DNA from: DAOUJI01 sp965237875
GTDB lineage: Bacteria; Chloroflexota; Dehalococcoidia; Lucifugimonadales; JAGWBF01
Direction of reading: 5' to 3'
NCBI GenBank assembly: GCA_965237875.1
Contig: CBDEGP010000002.1
Coordinates: forward strand, 1,488,001-1,552,000
Length of the DNA stretch: 64,000 nt
Positions 8,333 to 17,325 of this stretch are shown here, piece by piece. The stretch's first letter is position 1. Every line of letters starts with the position of its first letter. The position numbers were made by a program, and so were the translations under genes. Below the pieces are notes generated by a model. It made no database searches, was not told the origin of the DNA, and saw only the letters and a program-made list of their open reading frames with translations.

Positions 8333-9640
8333 CTAGTCAGCCTCCTCCACGGATGTGTACGCGCCGCCCCGGCTTTCAGCCGCACCCGCCGAAGCCCCCG
8401 CCGAAGCCAATGAGGCCCGCGGCGGCACGACCCGGGCGGTGCGCACCGGCGGAGCAATCTTCTGGCGTATGGAACGCCCGAAACCGTAAACGGCTGCCAC
8501 CGCCACCGCCATGTTTATCCCCGTCATTATTCCCAGCTCGCCCCGTGTCAACTCGCCCTGGCTGGGAGCGTGCTCCCATGCCTGGAGGAAGTAGACCTCC
8601 ACGGTGAGGACAGCTATGTTGAGGAGGGCCAGCGGGAAGAGGAACTTCCACGCCATCGACATGATCTGGTCGATGCGCAGCCTGGGCAGGGTGAACCTCA
8701 CCCACTCGAACAGCAGCACGAAGAAGACCATCTTCAGGAGGAACCAGACCGCCCCCAGCTGCTCGGAGAAGAAGGGGCCCGACCATCCGCCCAGGAATAT
8801 AGTCGCCATTATCGCCGAGGCGACCAAGACTCCGCCGAACTCGGCCGTCTGTATCAGCATGAACTTGATGCCGCTGTACTCGGTGTGGAACCCGGCTATG
8901 AGCTCCGACTCCGCCTCCACGATGTCGAAGGGGCTGCGGTTCAACTCTGCGGAAATCCCGATGACGAACACCATCAGTCCCAGGGGCTGCACCACCATGA
9001 ACGGTATGCTCTGGGCCGACACTATGTCGGACATGGCCATGGAACCGGACAGCAGCACAACGGCCACCAGCGAGAGCACCACCGGCACCTCGTAGCTGAT
9101 GAGCATAGCCACTCCCCGCATGGCGCCGAACATGGCATAGCGGTTGCCGGAAGCCCACCCGCCGGTGAAGATGCCGAGGGTGGTCAGAGAGCCGATGGCC
9201 AGCACGTAGAGCACGCCTACGTTCAGGTCCGCCAGGGATGTCTTCCAGGCTATCGGAATTACAGCCAGGGACAGAAGCATAGGGAAGACCATCAGCACGG
9301 GAACCGCGGTGAAGGCCAGCCTGTCCGCAGTGGCCGGGATTAGGTCCTCTTTGGTGATGAGCTTCAGCAGGTCCGCTATGGGCTGGAGCAGCCCGAACGG
9401 ACCCCAGCGGTTGGGGCCCCGGCGGTTCTGGACCCGGCCCATGAGGCGCCTCTCGCCCCAGACCAAGAGCGCGGCGCCGAGAAGGACGCCGTTGACCAGT
9501 ATCAGGATGATGATGAAGCCCGACAGGAAGTAGTCCAGGGCGCACAGGTAAGACGGGAAGAACTCTCCGAAACCGTTGTATATCAGCCGGAAGAGGACGC
9601 TGTCGTAGAGGATGCTTCCGGGCTCTATCTGGCAGTTCAT
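8333..9640 (-). CDS. nuoH: NADH-quinone oxidoreductase subunit H
   Basis: A 435-residue membrane subunit that forms much of the quinone chamber. The segments RRGPNRWGPFGLLQPIADLLKL and ERTPFDI-like NRSPFDIVEAESELIAGFHTEY are the conserved NuoH quinone-site loops, and FEWVRFTLPRLRIDQIM closes the core. The last about 40 residues are an Ala/Ser/Gly-rich tail beyond the normal end, which makes it longer than most homologues (about 330-400). The start overlaps the nuoD stop by four bases. Confidence 0.96.
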   Translation of the reverse strand: MNCQIEPGSILYDSVLFRLIYNGFGEFFPSYLCALDYFLSGFIIILILVNGVLLGAALLVWGERRLMGRVQNRRGPNRWGPFGLLQPIADLLKLITKEDLIPATADRLAFTAVPVLMVFPMLLSLAVIPIAWKTSLADLNVGVLYVLAIGSLTTLGIFTGGWASGNRYAMFGAMRGVAMLISYEVPVVLSLVAVVLLSGSMAMSDIVSAQSIPFMVVQPLGLMVFVIGISAELNRSPFDIVEAESELIAGFHTEYSGIKFMLIQTAEFGGVLVASAIMATIFLGGWSGPFFSEQLGAVWFLLKMVFFVLLFEWVRFTLPRLRIDQIMSMAWKFLFPLALLNIAVLTVEVYFLQAWEHAPSQGELTRGELGIMTGINMAVAVAAVYGFGRSIRQKIAPPVRTARVVPPRASLASAGASAGAAESRGGAYTSVEEAD

Positions 9641-10743
9641 CGATCGACTTCACCCATGTTGATGTCGATGCTGCCGAGGGAAACAATCATGTCCGCCAGC
9701 TTCCATCCCACCAACAACTCCCGGATGACGGTGAGGTTGATGAGGGAAGGCGAGCGTATCTTGCACCTGTAGGGAGAGATGCCGCCGTCGCTCACCAGAT
9801 AGAACCCCAACTCTCCCTTGGGGCCTTCCACCCGGCCGTACGCCTCTACACCTTCCGGCGCCCTGAGCACCAGCGGGAGCTCGGCCCGCACCGGGCCGGG
9901 CTGTATCTGTTCTACGCACTGGTCGACGATGCGCAGGCTTTGGCGCATCTCCTGCATCCGCACCCAAAACCGGTCCAGGTTGTCGCCGTTCTCTCCGACG
10001 GGAACGTCAAAGTCCACCTTGTCATAGACGTCATACGGTTCGGCCTTGCGCCAGTCCCAGCCGAGGCCGCTGCCCCTTAGCACAGGCCCGCTGGCCGAGC
10101 AGTTGATGACGTGTTCCAGGCTCAGGTTTCCCACGCCCCGCGTCCTTATGAGGAGAATTTCGTTCTCGATGAGAAGCTGTTCAAGCTCCGATATGTATCC
10201 TGGCATCTCGGCCAGGAAATTATTGAGCGCCGGCCAGAAGTCCTCCGGGGCGTCGGCGAACACGCCCCCCGGCCTCATGAAGCTCACGGTGATGCGCGCC
10301 CCGCAAAGCATCTCGAACAGATCCAGAATGCGCTCCCGGTCGCGGAAGCAGTACATCAGAGGGGTTCCCAAGGCGCCCAGGTCTTGCAGGAAGAACCCCG
10401 TGGCGACCAGGTGGCTTGCTATACGCTGGAGCTCGGCCGCGATTACCCGGAGATACTGGCCCCGCTCGGGGACCTCTATGTCCATGAGCTTCTCAACGGC
10501 GATGCAGTAAGCCTGGTTGTTGGTCATGGAGGCCACGTAGTCCAGACGGTCCGTTAGAGTCACGATCTGGACGTAGTTGCGCTCCTCCGCCAGCTTTTCC
10601 GAACCTCTGTGGAGATACCCGAATACGGGTTCCACGTCCAATATCACTTCCCCGTCGAAGGTGACGCGCAAACGAAAGACCCCATGAGTTGAAGGGTGTT
10701 GGGGTCCTATGTTGATGGTTACCGGCTCAGTCCTGATGGCCAT
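9637..10743 (-). CDS. nuoD: NADH-quinone oxidoreductase subunit D
   Basis: A 368-residue subunit related to the large subunit of [NiFe] hydrogenases; it shapes the quinone site beside NuoB and carries no metal. The N-terminal NIGPQHPSTHGVFRLRVTFDGE block and the C-terminal VSLGSIDINMGEVDR end are diagnostic, and the quinone-binding His/Tyr region is in QHPSTHG and DRLDYVASM. It lies three bases after nuoC and overlaps nuoH. It is separate from NuoC, not fused as in enterobacteria. Confidence 0.97.
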   Translation of the reverse strand: MAIRTEPVTINIGPQHPSTHGVFRLRVTFDGEVILDVEPVFGYLHRGSEKLAEERNYVQIVTLTDRLDYVASMTNNQAYCIAVEKLMDIEVPERGQYLRVIAAELQRIASHLVATGFFLQDLGALGTPLMYCFRDRERILDLFEMLCGARITVSFMRPGGVFADAPEDFWPALNNFLAEMPGYISELEQLLIENEILLIRTRGVGNLSLEHVINCSASGPVLRGSGLGWDWRKAEPYDVYDKVDFDVPVGENGDNLDRFWVRMQEMRQSLRIVDQCVEQIQPGPVRAELPLVLRAPEGVEAYGRVEGPKGELGFYLVSDGGISPYRCKIRSPSLINLTVIRELLVGWKLADMIVSLGSIDINMGEVDR

Positions 10744-10746
10744 CCG

Positions 10747-11202
10747 CTAATACTCCACCACGTCCTGGAAGTCCTTGCGCAACGGATGCCCCGGGAACCC
10801 TTCCCAAAGCATGATCCGCTTGTGGTTCGGATGGCCCGGGAACCGTATTCCCATGAGGTCCCAGATCTCCCGTTCCTGGTAGTCCGCTCCCTGCCAAACG
10901 TCATAGACTGACGGGATGGACGGCTCGTCGCGCCCGTACACCCTGGCCTTGACCACTGCGCTGCGGTTGTGGGTCAACGACGTGATGTGGTACAGCGCCT
11001 CGAAGTGGTCAACGTAGTCGACGGCGGTGATGGCGTTGAGGAAATTGAACTCCAGGCCAGCTTCGTCCTTGAGGAACCTCATGACTTCGACGATGCGCTC
11101 GGGAACCACCCACACTGCCGTGTCGCCCACTTCCTCAACAACGTCAGGAAGCTTTTCCGCCAGACGTTGGGCCAGCTCACCGCCCCTAACGTGTTCGGTC
11201 AT
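10747..11202 (-). CDS. nuoC: NADH-quinone oxidoreductase subunit C
   Basis: A 151-residue peripheral subunit (30 kDa family). The block VYDVWQGADYQEREIWDLMGIRFPGHPN followed by RIMLWEGFPGHPLRKDFQ is the family signature. It has the short form found in complexes where C and D are separate genes. Its ATG overlaps the nuoB stop by four bases. It has no cofactor and supports the Q-module. Confidence 0.96.
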   Translation of the reverse strand: MTEHVRGGELAQRLAEKLPDVVEEVGDTAVWVVPERIVEVMRFLKDEAGLEFNFLNAITAVDYVDHFEALYHITSLTHNRSAVVKARVYGRDEPSIPSVYDVWQGADYQEREIWDLMGIRFPGHPNHKRIMLWEGFPGHPLRKDFQDVVEY

Positions 11203-11822
11203 CTGTCTCCCGCCGGCTGTCCCTTGATGCTGTACCGCTTGATTTTCTCGTGGAGCTGCATTATCCCGTACAACAATGCATCAGGCCTGGGAGGGCAACC
11301 CGGCACGTAGACATCCACGGGAATTATGTGGTTGACACCCGGCACCACGCTGTAGTTGGAGTAGTACGGGCCTCCGCTGGTGGCGCACACGCCCATCGAT
11401 ATGACCCACTTGGGCTCGCCCATCTGGTCATAGATGCGCCGTATGGCGGGGGCCATCTTCCAGGTGACGGTCCCGGCTACGATCATCAAATCAGCCTGCC
11501 GTGGCGTCGCCCTGAAGACCTCCATGCCGAACCGGGCTATGTCGAACCTGCCCATGGCCGTAGCCATCATCTCAAAGGCGCAGCAGGCCAGGCCGAAGGC
11601 TACGGGCCACAAAGCCGATTTGCGCCCCCAGTTGAGCAGCGCGTCCACCGACGTGACCATGACGTTACGGTCCAGGTCGTCGGGCACGTTGACAAGGGGG
11701 TCGGGGTAGGGGTTCAGGTGGGTCCGCCGCATGTTCTCGACGGTCCTGCCCTCATCCAGGTCTATGGGGCCTGTGCGGGTGTAGAGAGGGCCGTCGCCTT
11801 CTCCTATGGTCGGAGTATTCAT
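11199..11822 (-). CDS. nuoB: NADH-quinone oxidoreductase subunit B
   Basis: A 207-residue subunit that binds the terminal 4Fe-4S cluster N2. The four cysteine ligands are visible: the tandem pair C80-C81 in GLACCAFEMMA, C146 in MGVCATSGG and C176 in VPGCPPRPDALL. The first about 50 residues are a hydrophilic, Pro-rich extension. It starts three bases after nuoA and overlaps nuoC. It passes electrons from NuoI to quinone. Confidence 0.97.
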   Translation of the reverse strand: MNTPTIGEGDGPLYTRTGPIDLDEGRTVENMRRTHLNPYPDPLVNVPDDLDRNVMVTSVDALLNWGRKSALWPVAFGLACCAFEMMATAMGRFDIARFGMEVFRATPRQADLMIVAGTVTWKMAPAIRRIYDQMGEPKWVISMGVCATSGGPYYSNYSVVPGVNHIIPVDVYVPGCPPRPDALLYGIMQLHEKIKRYSIKGQPAGDR

Positions 11823-11825
11823 TCC

Positions 11826-12209
11826 CTACCTCCACTCCAAGTCTTGCTTACGCCAGGCATAGACCCATCCGACTAACAGTATCAGTATAAAGACGCCCAT
11901 CTCCGCCAGTGCGAACACTCCCAGCTTGTTGAACTTCACCGCCCAGGGAAATATGAAGATGACCTCTACGTCGAATATGACGAAGAGCAGGGCGTACATG
12001 TAGTAGCGAAAGTTGAACTGTCCCCAGCGTCCGCCGATGGTCTGCATCCCGCACTCGTACACGTCCAGCTTGACAGGGTCGGGTTTCTGGGGGCGAAGCC
12101 CTACACGGGAGGCTAATGAGGAAACCAGCAACATGCTGGCGGGGACGATGAAGGCAACCACGGCCAGTATGAAAACCAGCCCGTATTGCCTGAAATAATC
12201 GTCGAGCAT
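11826..12209 (-). CDS. nuoA: NADH-quinone oxidoreductase subunit A
   Basis: A small three-helix membrane subunit. The block KLDVYECGMQTIGGRWGQFNFRYYMYALLFVIFDVEVIFIFPWA is diagnostic in position and in its Cys, Glu and Asp residues (the pieces YECGM and FDVEVIF). I use the ATG at 12209 (127 residues); a GTG at 12254 would add 15 residues that look non-conserved. No clear Shine-Dalgarno precedes either. It is the first gene of the nuo set, after about 220 bases of intergenic DNA from glnS. Confidence 0.95.
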   Translation of the reverse strand: MLDDYFRQYGLVFILAVVAFIVPASMLLVSSLASRVGLRPQKPDPVKLDVYECGMQTIGGRWGQFNFRYYMYALLFVIFDVEVIFIFPWAVKFNKLGVFALAEMGVFILILLVGWVYAWRKQDLEWR

Positions 12210-12427
12210 CGTCGAATAATGAGGCTTGGTAAAAGTCCGATGGGATAGTACCACAGGCCATATATGAGCGCAAGCAAAGCCGGGCGCCCAAACCGTCGGT
12301 CTTATAGCTGCGTCATGGGTTCAATCGCCCCTGCCATTGCTGTAAGCGCCAGGCATTTCGTTGACAGACTGGGATGGTTTCGGGCTGACGCGCGGCGTGC
12401 TTCAGGCCGGGATTGGGCAGCGGGGCC
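12210..12427 (-). other. intergenic region before nuoA
   Basis: About 220 bases between the glnS stop and the nuoA start, so any promoter of the nuo operon or terminator of glnS must be here. I saw a TACTAT box near the upper end of the nuoA leader but no convincing -35 at a normal distance. A GGTTCAAT piece resembles a T-loop but no tRNA fold surrounds it. I can support no specific site. Confidence 0.4.
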
Positions 12428-14116
12428 CTAGGCGCCCCGGCCCTGGGACCTGGCCCAGGAGTCGCGCAGGGCCACGGTGCGGTTGAAGACCGGCTTGCCG
12501 AGAGCGGAATCGGGGTCCATGCAGAAATAGCCCTGCCTCAGGAACTGGAACCTGTCGCCGGGCTGGGCTTCCCCTAGGGACGCCTCCAGCCTGCACCCCG
12601 ACAGCGCCTCAACGGACGAGGGGTTCAGGTCTTCCTCCAAGTCTCTACCGTCTCCGCCCGGGTCAGCTTCCAAGAAGAGGCGGTCGTAGAGGCGCACTTC
12701 CGCTTGCAGCGAATGTTCCGCCGACACCCAATGGGACGTTCCTCGCACCTTACGTCCGTCGGGGCTGGACCCGCCTCTGGACTCAGGGTCGTAGGTGCAC
12801 CGGAGCTCGGTCGGTTCCCCCGTGGCGGGGTCCGTCACTACGCTGTTGCAGGTCACCAGGTATGCATGTTGGAGACGGACCTCACGCCCGGGCGCGAACC
12901 TGTAGAAGCCCTTGGGCGGGTCCACTATGAAGTCGTCCCGCTCGATATAGACCGTCTTGGAGAAGAGGACCTTTCTCACGCCGGCGTCGGGGTCTTCAGG
13001 GTTGTTCACCGCCTCCAGCTCCTCCACCTGTCCCTCCGGGTAGTTTTCTATGACCAGCTTCAGAGGCCGCAGCACGGCCATGCGACGGGGCGCCCTGGCG
13101 TTCAGGTCTTCCCTCACCGAGTGTTCGAGCAACGCGATGTCGATTACGTTGTCCCTTCTCGCCACTCCGACCTTGCGGCAAAAGTCCCGGATTGACTCAG
13201 GCGTATACCCCCTGCGCCGCAGACCGGCAATGGTGGGCATTCTGGGGTCGTCCCACCCTGAGACGTGCCTTCCTTCCACCAGTTCCAGCAGCCGCCGTTT
13301 GCTCATCACCGTGTAGCTAAGGTTGAGGCGGGCGAATTCCGTCTGGCGGGGACGGCTGGGCAGGGGCAGGGTATCCACGACCCAATCGTACAGGGGTCGG
13401 TGGTCCTCGAACTCCAGGGTGCACAGAGAGTGGGTGACGCTCTCCAAAGCATCGGACACGGGATGGGCGTAGTCGTACATGGGGTACACGACCCACTTGC
13501 CTCCCGATCGGGCATGGGGGACCTTCATAATGCGATACAACACCGGGTCCCGCATGTTCAGGTTGGGGGAGCTCATGTCTATCTTGGCTCTAAGGACGTG
13601 AGCGCCCTCGCTGAACTCGCCTTTGCTCATTCTGTGGAACAGGTCCAGGTTCTCCTCGACGGACCTGGTGCGATGGGGGCTGTCGACTCCCGGCTCGGTC
13701 AACGTCCCCCGATATTCCCGGATCTCGTCTTGGCTCAGGCTGTCCACGTAGGCTTTACCGTCTCGGATAAGCAGAACGGCCTTGTAATGCAGCCGGTCGA
13801 AGTAGTCTGAGGCGTAGTACAGATGCTTTCCCCAGTCGAACCCCAGCCAGCGAACGTCCTTCTGGATGGCCTCAATGTATTCATCGTCCTCTTTGGAGGG
13901 GTTGGTGTCGTCGAAACGAAGATGGCACCTTGCTCCGGGGATTTCCTCAGCAATGCCGAAATTCAGGCAGATGGACTTGGCGTGGCCAATGTGGAGGTAG
14001 CCGTTGGGTTCCGGCGGGAACCTGGTGACGACCCTGCCGTCGTCGACTCCGGAGTCCAGGTCGTCGGCTATCATGTGACGGATGAAGTCTGAGTAGGCGG
14101 CGTGGTCGGTAGTCAT
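12428..14116 (-). CDS. glnS: glutaminyl-tRNA synthetase
   Basis: A 562-residue class I aminoacyl-tRNA synthetase that charges tRNA-Gln directly. The HIGH motif is at residues 42-45 in PEPNGYLHIGHAKS, and the KMSKS counterpart reads VMSKR at 270-274. The RFDDTNPSKEDDEY block and the C-terminal anticodon-binding beta-barrels (ETVYIERDDF-like KTVYIERDDFIVDPP) separate it from GluRS. It follows gltX by seven bases on the same strand. GlnRS is patchy in bacteria, which often use GatCAB instead, so its presence beside gltX says that GluRS here need only charge tRNA-Glu. Confidence 0.95.
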   Translation of the reverse strand: MTTDHAAYSDFIRHMIADDLDSGVDDGRVVTRFPPEPNGYLHIGHAKSICLNFGIAEEIPGARCHLRFDDTNPSKEDDEYIEAIQKDVRWLGFDWGKHLYYASDYFDRLHYKAVLLIRDGKAYVDSLSQDEIREYRGTLTEPGVDSPHRTRSVEENLDLFHRMSKGEFSEGAHVLRAKIDMSSPNLNMRDPVLYRIMKVPHARSGGKWVVYPMYDYAHPVSDALESVTHSLCTLEFEDHRPLYDWVVDTLPLPSRPRQTEFARLNLSYTVMSKRRLLELVEGRHVSGWDDPRMPTIAGLRRRGYTPESIRDFCRKVGVARRDNVIDIALLEHSVREDLNARAPRRMAVLRPLKLVIENYPEGQVEELEAVNNPEDPDAGVRKVLFSKTVYIERDDFIVDPPKGFYRFAPGREVRLQHAYLVTCNSVVTDPATGEPTELRCTYDPESRGGSSPDGRKVRGTSHWVSAEHSLQAEVRLYDRLFLEADPGGDGRDLEEDLNPSSVEALSGCRLEASLGEAQPGDRFQFLRQGYFCMDPDSALGKPVFNRTVALRDSWARSQGRGA

Positions 14117-14123
14117 GGGCGGC

Positions 14124-15611
14124 TCATTCGGCGGTCGGCCCCGCTGGATTGGATGGGGCAGACGACCGGCGTTCCCGCAAGAGGGCCAACGCAGAGTCGA
14201 TGCGGCGGATGCAGACGTCCCGGCCCAAAGCCTCCATGGTGTCGAACAGGGGAGGTGTGGCCTTCCTTCCGGTGAAGGCCGCCCTCAGAGCGCCAAAGAA
14301 CCTGCGCCCCGACAGCCCAAGCTCTTCTCCGAGAGACCTCAACTCGGTTTCCAATACGGCGGCGTTGTAAGTCTCCATCGAGCCGAGCAGCTTGCCGGCG
14401 CTCTCCAGGGCATGCTCCGCCCCTTCAAATCCCAGAGACCGCTCGAACTCGCCCTCCTCGAACTCCACGTCCTTGAAGAAGTAGGCGACCCTGTAAGGAG
14501 CTTCGTCCAACTGCTTCATGCGTTCTTGGACCAGCGGAGTTATCCGGGCCAGGAGTCCTTTGTCCACCGGGCCTAACTCATTCTCGACGAAGGGCGCCAT
14601 TCGGTCGGTCAGGCCCGACGCATCCAGCTCCCGGATGTAGTGGCCGTTCATCCACTGCAGCCTCTCCATGTCGAATATGGCCGCCGACTTGTTGATGCGA
14701 TCGATGGAGAAGTTTTCCGTCAGGGTCTGCATGGACATCAGGTTGGTCTTGTCGTCCAGGGCCCAACCGAGGAGGGCCATGAAGTTAATCATGGCATGGG
14801 GCAGGTAACCCATGTCCCGGTATTCCAACAATGACGCGGCCCCGTGGCGTTTGGACAGCTTGGCATGGTCCGGGCCGTTGATCATGGGCAGGTGGGCAAA
14901 CAGGGGCGGTTCGTATCCCAGGGACTCGTAGAGCCGGACGTGCTTGGGCGTGCTGGGCAGCCACTCCTCGGCCCGCATCACGTGGGTGATGTCCATGGCG
15001 TGGTCGTCCACCACGCTGGCCAGATGGTAAGTGGGAAACCCGTCCGACTTGATGATAACGAAGTCTTCCAGGGTGTCGTTGCTCCAGGAGACCCGGCCCC
15101 TGACCAGGTCGTCCACCCACGTCTCACCGTCCTGGGGCATTGCGAAACGGACCACCGACGCGTTCCCTTCCGCTTCCTTGGACTTCCGCTGGGCGGCGGT
15201 CAGGTCTCTACAGGCGCCGTTGTAGCCTCCCCTCAGACCCGCTTTCTGCTGCTCCTTACGCCGCCGGTCCAGCTCTTCTACGCTGCAATAGCAACGATAT
15301 GCGCCACCGCTATCGAGAAGCCTCTCGGACTCCGCCCGGTACAACTCGAGACGCTGTGACTGGAAGTAGGGGCCGTAGGGGCCTCCGGTCTCCGGCCCCT
15401 CGTCCCAGTCGAGCCCCAACCACCTCAAAGATTCGAGAATCTTGTCCAGCGATCCCTCCTGGCGCCTCTCCTGGTCAGTGTCTTCCACTCTTAGCACGAA
15501 GGCGCCGCCGTGCCGCCTGGCCAGCAGCCAGTTGAATAGGGCGGTTCGGAGATTGCCTACGTGAGGGTCTCCGGTGGGGCTGGGGGCGTATCTGACTCGT
15601 ACCTTATTCAA
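14124..15611 (-). CDS. gltX: glutamyl-tRNA synthetase
   Basis: A 495-residue class I synthetase. The HIGH motif is HVGN at residues 17-20 in APSPTGDPHVGNLRT, and KLSKRHG begins at residue 251. A CxC pair (C108, C110) and C134 lie where the zinc site of many bacterial GluRS is found. The C-terminal alpha-helical anticodon domain is complete. It stands between the pseudouridine synthase and glnS, with about 47 bases upstream and 7 downstream. Confidence 0.96.
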   Translation of the reverse strand: MNKVRVRYAPSPTGDPHVGNLRTALFNWLLARRHGGAFVLRVEDTDQERRQEGSLDKILESLRWLGLDWDEGPETGGPYGPYFQSQRLELYRAESERLLDSGGAYRCYCSVEELDRRRKEQQKAGLRGGYNGACRDLTAAQRKSKEAEGNASVVRFAMPQDGETWVDDLVRGRVSWSNDTLEDFVIIKSDGFPTYHLASVVDDHAMDITHVMRAEEWLPSTPKHVRLYESLGYEPPLFAHLPMINGPDHAKLSKRHGAASLLEYRDMGYLPHAMINFMALLGWALDDKTNLMSMQTLTENFSIDRINKSAAIFDMERLQWMNGHYIRELDASGLTDRMAPFVENELGPVDKGLLARITPLVQERMKQLDEAPYRVAYFFKDVEFEEGEFERSLGFEGAEHALESAGKLLGSMETYNAAVLETELRSLGEELGLSGRRFFGALRAAFTGRKATPPLFDTMEALGRDVCIRRIDSALALLRERRSSAPSNPAGPTAE

Positions 15612-15658
15612 CTCTAAACGTCAGTCCTAAGAGCGCGTTAAATCTCTGATGGGGTCCT

Positions 15659-16630
15659 TCACGACACGATGTGGATTTTAGCATGAGCGGCCTCCCGCAG
15701 GTCAGCCAGAACAGCCTTGAAATCGGCGGGAATATCCGCCTTAAACTCCACCCATCCGCCGTGGGAGGGATGATGAAAGCCCAGGGCATGGGCATGCAGC
15801 AAGTGGCGGTCCGCGTGGGGCCATTTAGCTTTGGCGCTTCCGTACACCGTGTCCCCCACCAGCGGGTTCCCCAAGTGGGCAAGGTGGACCCTTATCTGGT
15901 GGGTCCGCCCGGTCTTTGGCAGGATTTCAACCAGGGAAAAACTTCCACCTTCCAGGTCCATCCGTTCCACCACGCGATAGGCGGTGAACGCTTCCCTCCC
16001 ATCGGGGACCACGGCCATGCGCTTCCTGTTTCGGGAGTCTCTGCCTACGGGAACGGAGATTTCCCCTTGCGGAGGCTCCACGGCGCCATGCACCAAGGCC
16101 GTATAGCCCTTCGCGACGGTCCGTTCCCTGAACTGGTCGGTGAGGCTCCGGTGGGCCTGGTCGGTCTTGGCAACCGCCATAAGGCCCGACGTGTCCTTGT
16201 CCAACCTGTGGACGATGCCGGGCCGGACCTCCCCGCCTATGCCCTTGAGATCGCTGCACAGCGACAGCAAGGCATTAACCAGCGTGTGGGCCGGGTGGCC
16301 GGGCGCCGGATGGACGGTGAGCCCGGCGGGCTTGTCCACCACCAGCAGAGCGTCATCCTGGTATACCACATCCAATGGAATGTCCTCAGCAGCCAGGTCA
16401 ACGGCCTGGGGCGGCGGGATAGTCACGCGCAGGCGGTCTCCGGTCTGGACCCTGGCGCCGGCTTTGGGCAAGGCGCCGTTGCGGAGCACGTGGCCCTGGC
16501 CTATCAGCCTTCTTATCCGAGAGCGGGTCAGCTCGGGCATCTCCCGTGCCAATTCCTGGGCAAGGTACGCGTCCAGGCGTTCGCGGTCCCCAGACGGCGC
16601 TTTTTCCACGAGAAAATCCCTAGTCTTCAC
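15659..16630 (-). CDS. RluD-family 23S rRNA pseudouridine synthase
   Basis: A 323-residue enzyme with an S4 RNA-binding domain (about residues 15-75) and a pseudouridine synthase domain. The catalytic motif HRLDKDTSG is at 141-149 with the nucleophilic Asp144. The start is the GTG at 16630, whose last bases overlap the lspA stop (GTGA); a GAGGAG just upstream serves as ribosome binding site. The longer frame to 16717 lies inside the lspA zinc ribbon and is a shadow. The lspA-rluD order is common in bacteria. Family membership is clear; which uridines it modifies (RluC or RluD type) is not. Confidence 0.92.
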   Translation of the reverse strand: MKTRDFLVEKAPSGDRERLDAYLAQELAREMPELTRSRIRRLIGQGHVLRNGALPKAGARVQTGDRLRVTIPPPQAVDLAAEDIPLDVVYQDDALLVVDKPAGLTVHPAPGHPAHTLVNALLSLCSDLKGIGGEVRPGIVHRLDKDTSGLMAVAKTDQAHRSLTDQFRERTVAKGYTALVHGAVEPPQGEISVPVGRDSRNRKRMAVVPDGREAFTAYRVVERMDLEGGSFSLVEILPKTGRTHQIRVHLAHLGNPLVGDTVYGSAKAKWPHADRHLLHAHALGFHHPSHGGWVEFKADIPADFKAVLADLREAAHAKIHIVS

Positions 16631-17325
16631 TCCTCGTCCATCCACTCCCTGCCGCCGCAGTTGGTGCACCGCCAGCCCCCCGGCGCATCCACCATGGCGG
16701 CCCCGCACACGAGGCAAGGTTCATTGGCCGTCTCACTGGGGTCCAGGGCGCTTACAGGTCCATGCAGACTCAGAGCTTCCGCCATGTCAACGGGCGTCCT
16801 CTCAGCGGCTTTGCGTGTGGTCAAGAAAAGGTATCCCAGGATGAATATCCCGATGACGATGGAAGCGTCCGCGACGTTGAACACAGGCCAGGGCCCCAGG
16901 TCGATGAAGTCCGTGACCTCACCCATGCGGACCCTGTCAAACAGGTTCCCGGCGGCGCCTCCCAGCTGCATCCCCAGGCTCAGACGCAAGGGAAATCCGG
17001 AGAAAGGCTGTCGCTTGTAAACCAGAAGCAAGACGCCTATGCCCACCAGGGAGGCCACTATCAGAAAGAGGGTCTGGTCTGGAAAGAGGCCAAAGGCGCT
17101 TCCCGTATTGCTGGTGTGGGTTATCCTGACCAGCCCGTCCCTGGGAATGGACTCACCCAAGAACAGGTTGGCCCGGACAATCGCCTTGGTGACCTGGTCC
17201 AGTCCGAACGCAAGGGCTAGGGGAAGCAGAAGAATAGGGTCGTTCCACCACGAGGTGCGCTCGGGCCAGGAGACCTTTTCCTCTTCTTTTACGTGGTCCA
17301 TCTGTTGATTGATTGCAGAGCTCAT
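16627..17325 (-). CDS. lspA: lipoprotein signal peptidase II with a C-terminal zinc ribbon
   Basis: A 232-residue inner-membrane aspartyl protease that removes signal peptides from diacylated prolipoproteins. Four transmembrane segments lie between about residues 29 and 170. The conserved GLDQVTK, NTGSAFG (73-79), GNLFDR, VTDF and FNVAD blocks are present, giving D139 and D153 as the likely catalytic pair. After a normal LspA end near residue 172 there is a linker and then a CxxC...CxxC zinc ribbon (C204, C207, C220, C223) with an acidic end. That extension is not part of standard LspA. The N-terminus also has about 28 extra charged residues. Confidence 0.93.
   Translation of the reverse strand: MSSAINQQMDHVKEEEKVSWPERTSWWNDPILLLPLALAFGLDQVTKAIVRANLFLGESIPRDGLVRITHTSNTGSAFGLFPDQTLFLIVASLVGIGVLLLVYKRQPFSGFPLRLSLGMQLGGAAGNLFDRVRMGEVTDFIDLGPWPVFNVADASIVIGIFILGYLFLTTRKAAERTPVDMAEALSLHGPVSALDPSETANEPCLVCGAAMVDAPGGWRCTNCGGREWMDEE

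Noticed and set aside
8376..9686. A 436-residue frame in another phase over nuoH
   Set aside because: Pro/Arg/His-rich and without membrane helices, while nuoH in the other frame is clear.
12310..12345. Possible tRNA T-loop (GGTTCAAT) in the gap before nuoA
   Set aside because: No anticodon arm, acceptor stem or D-arm can be paired around it.
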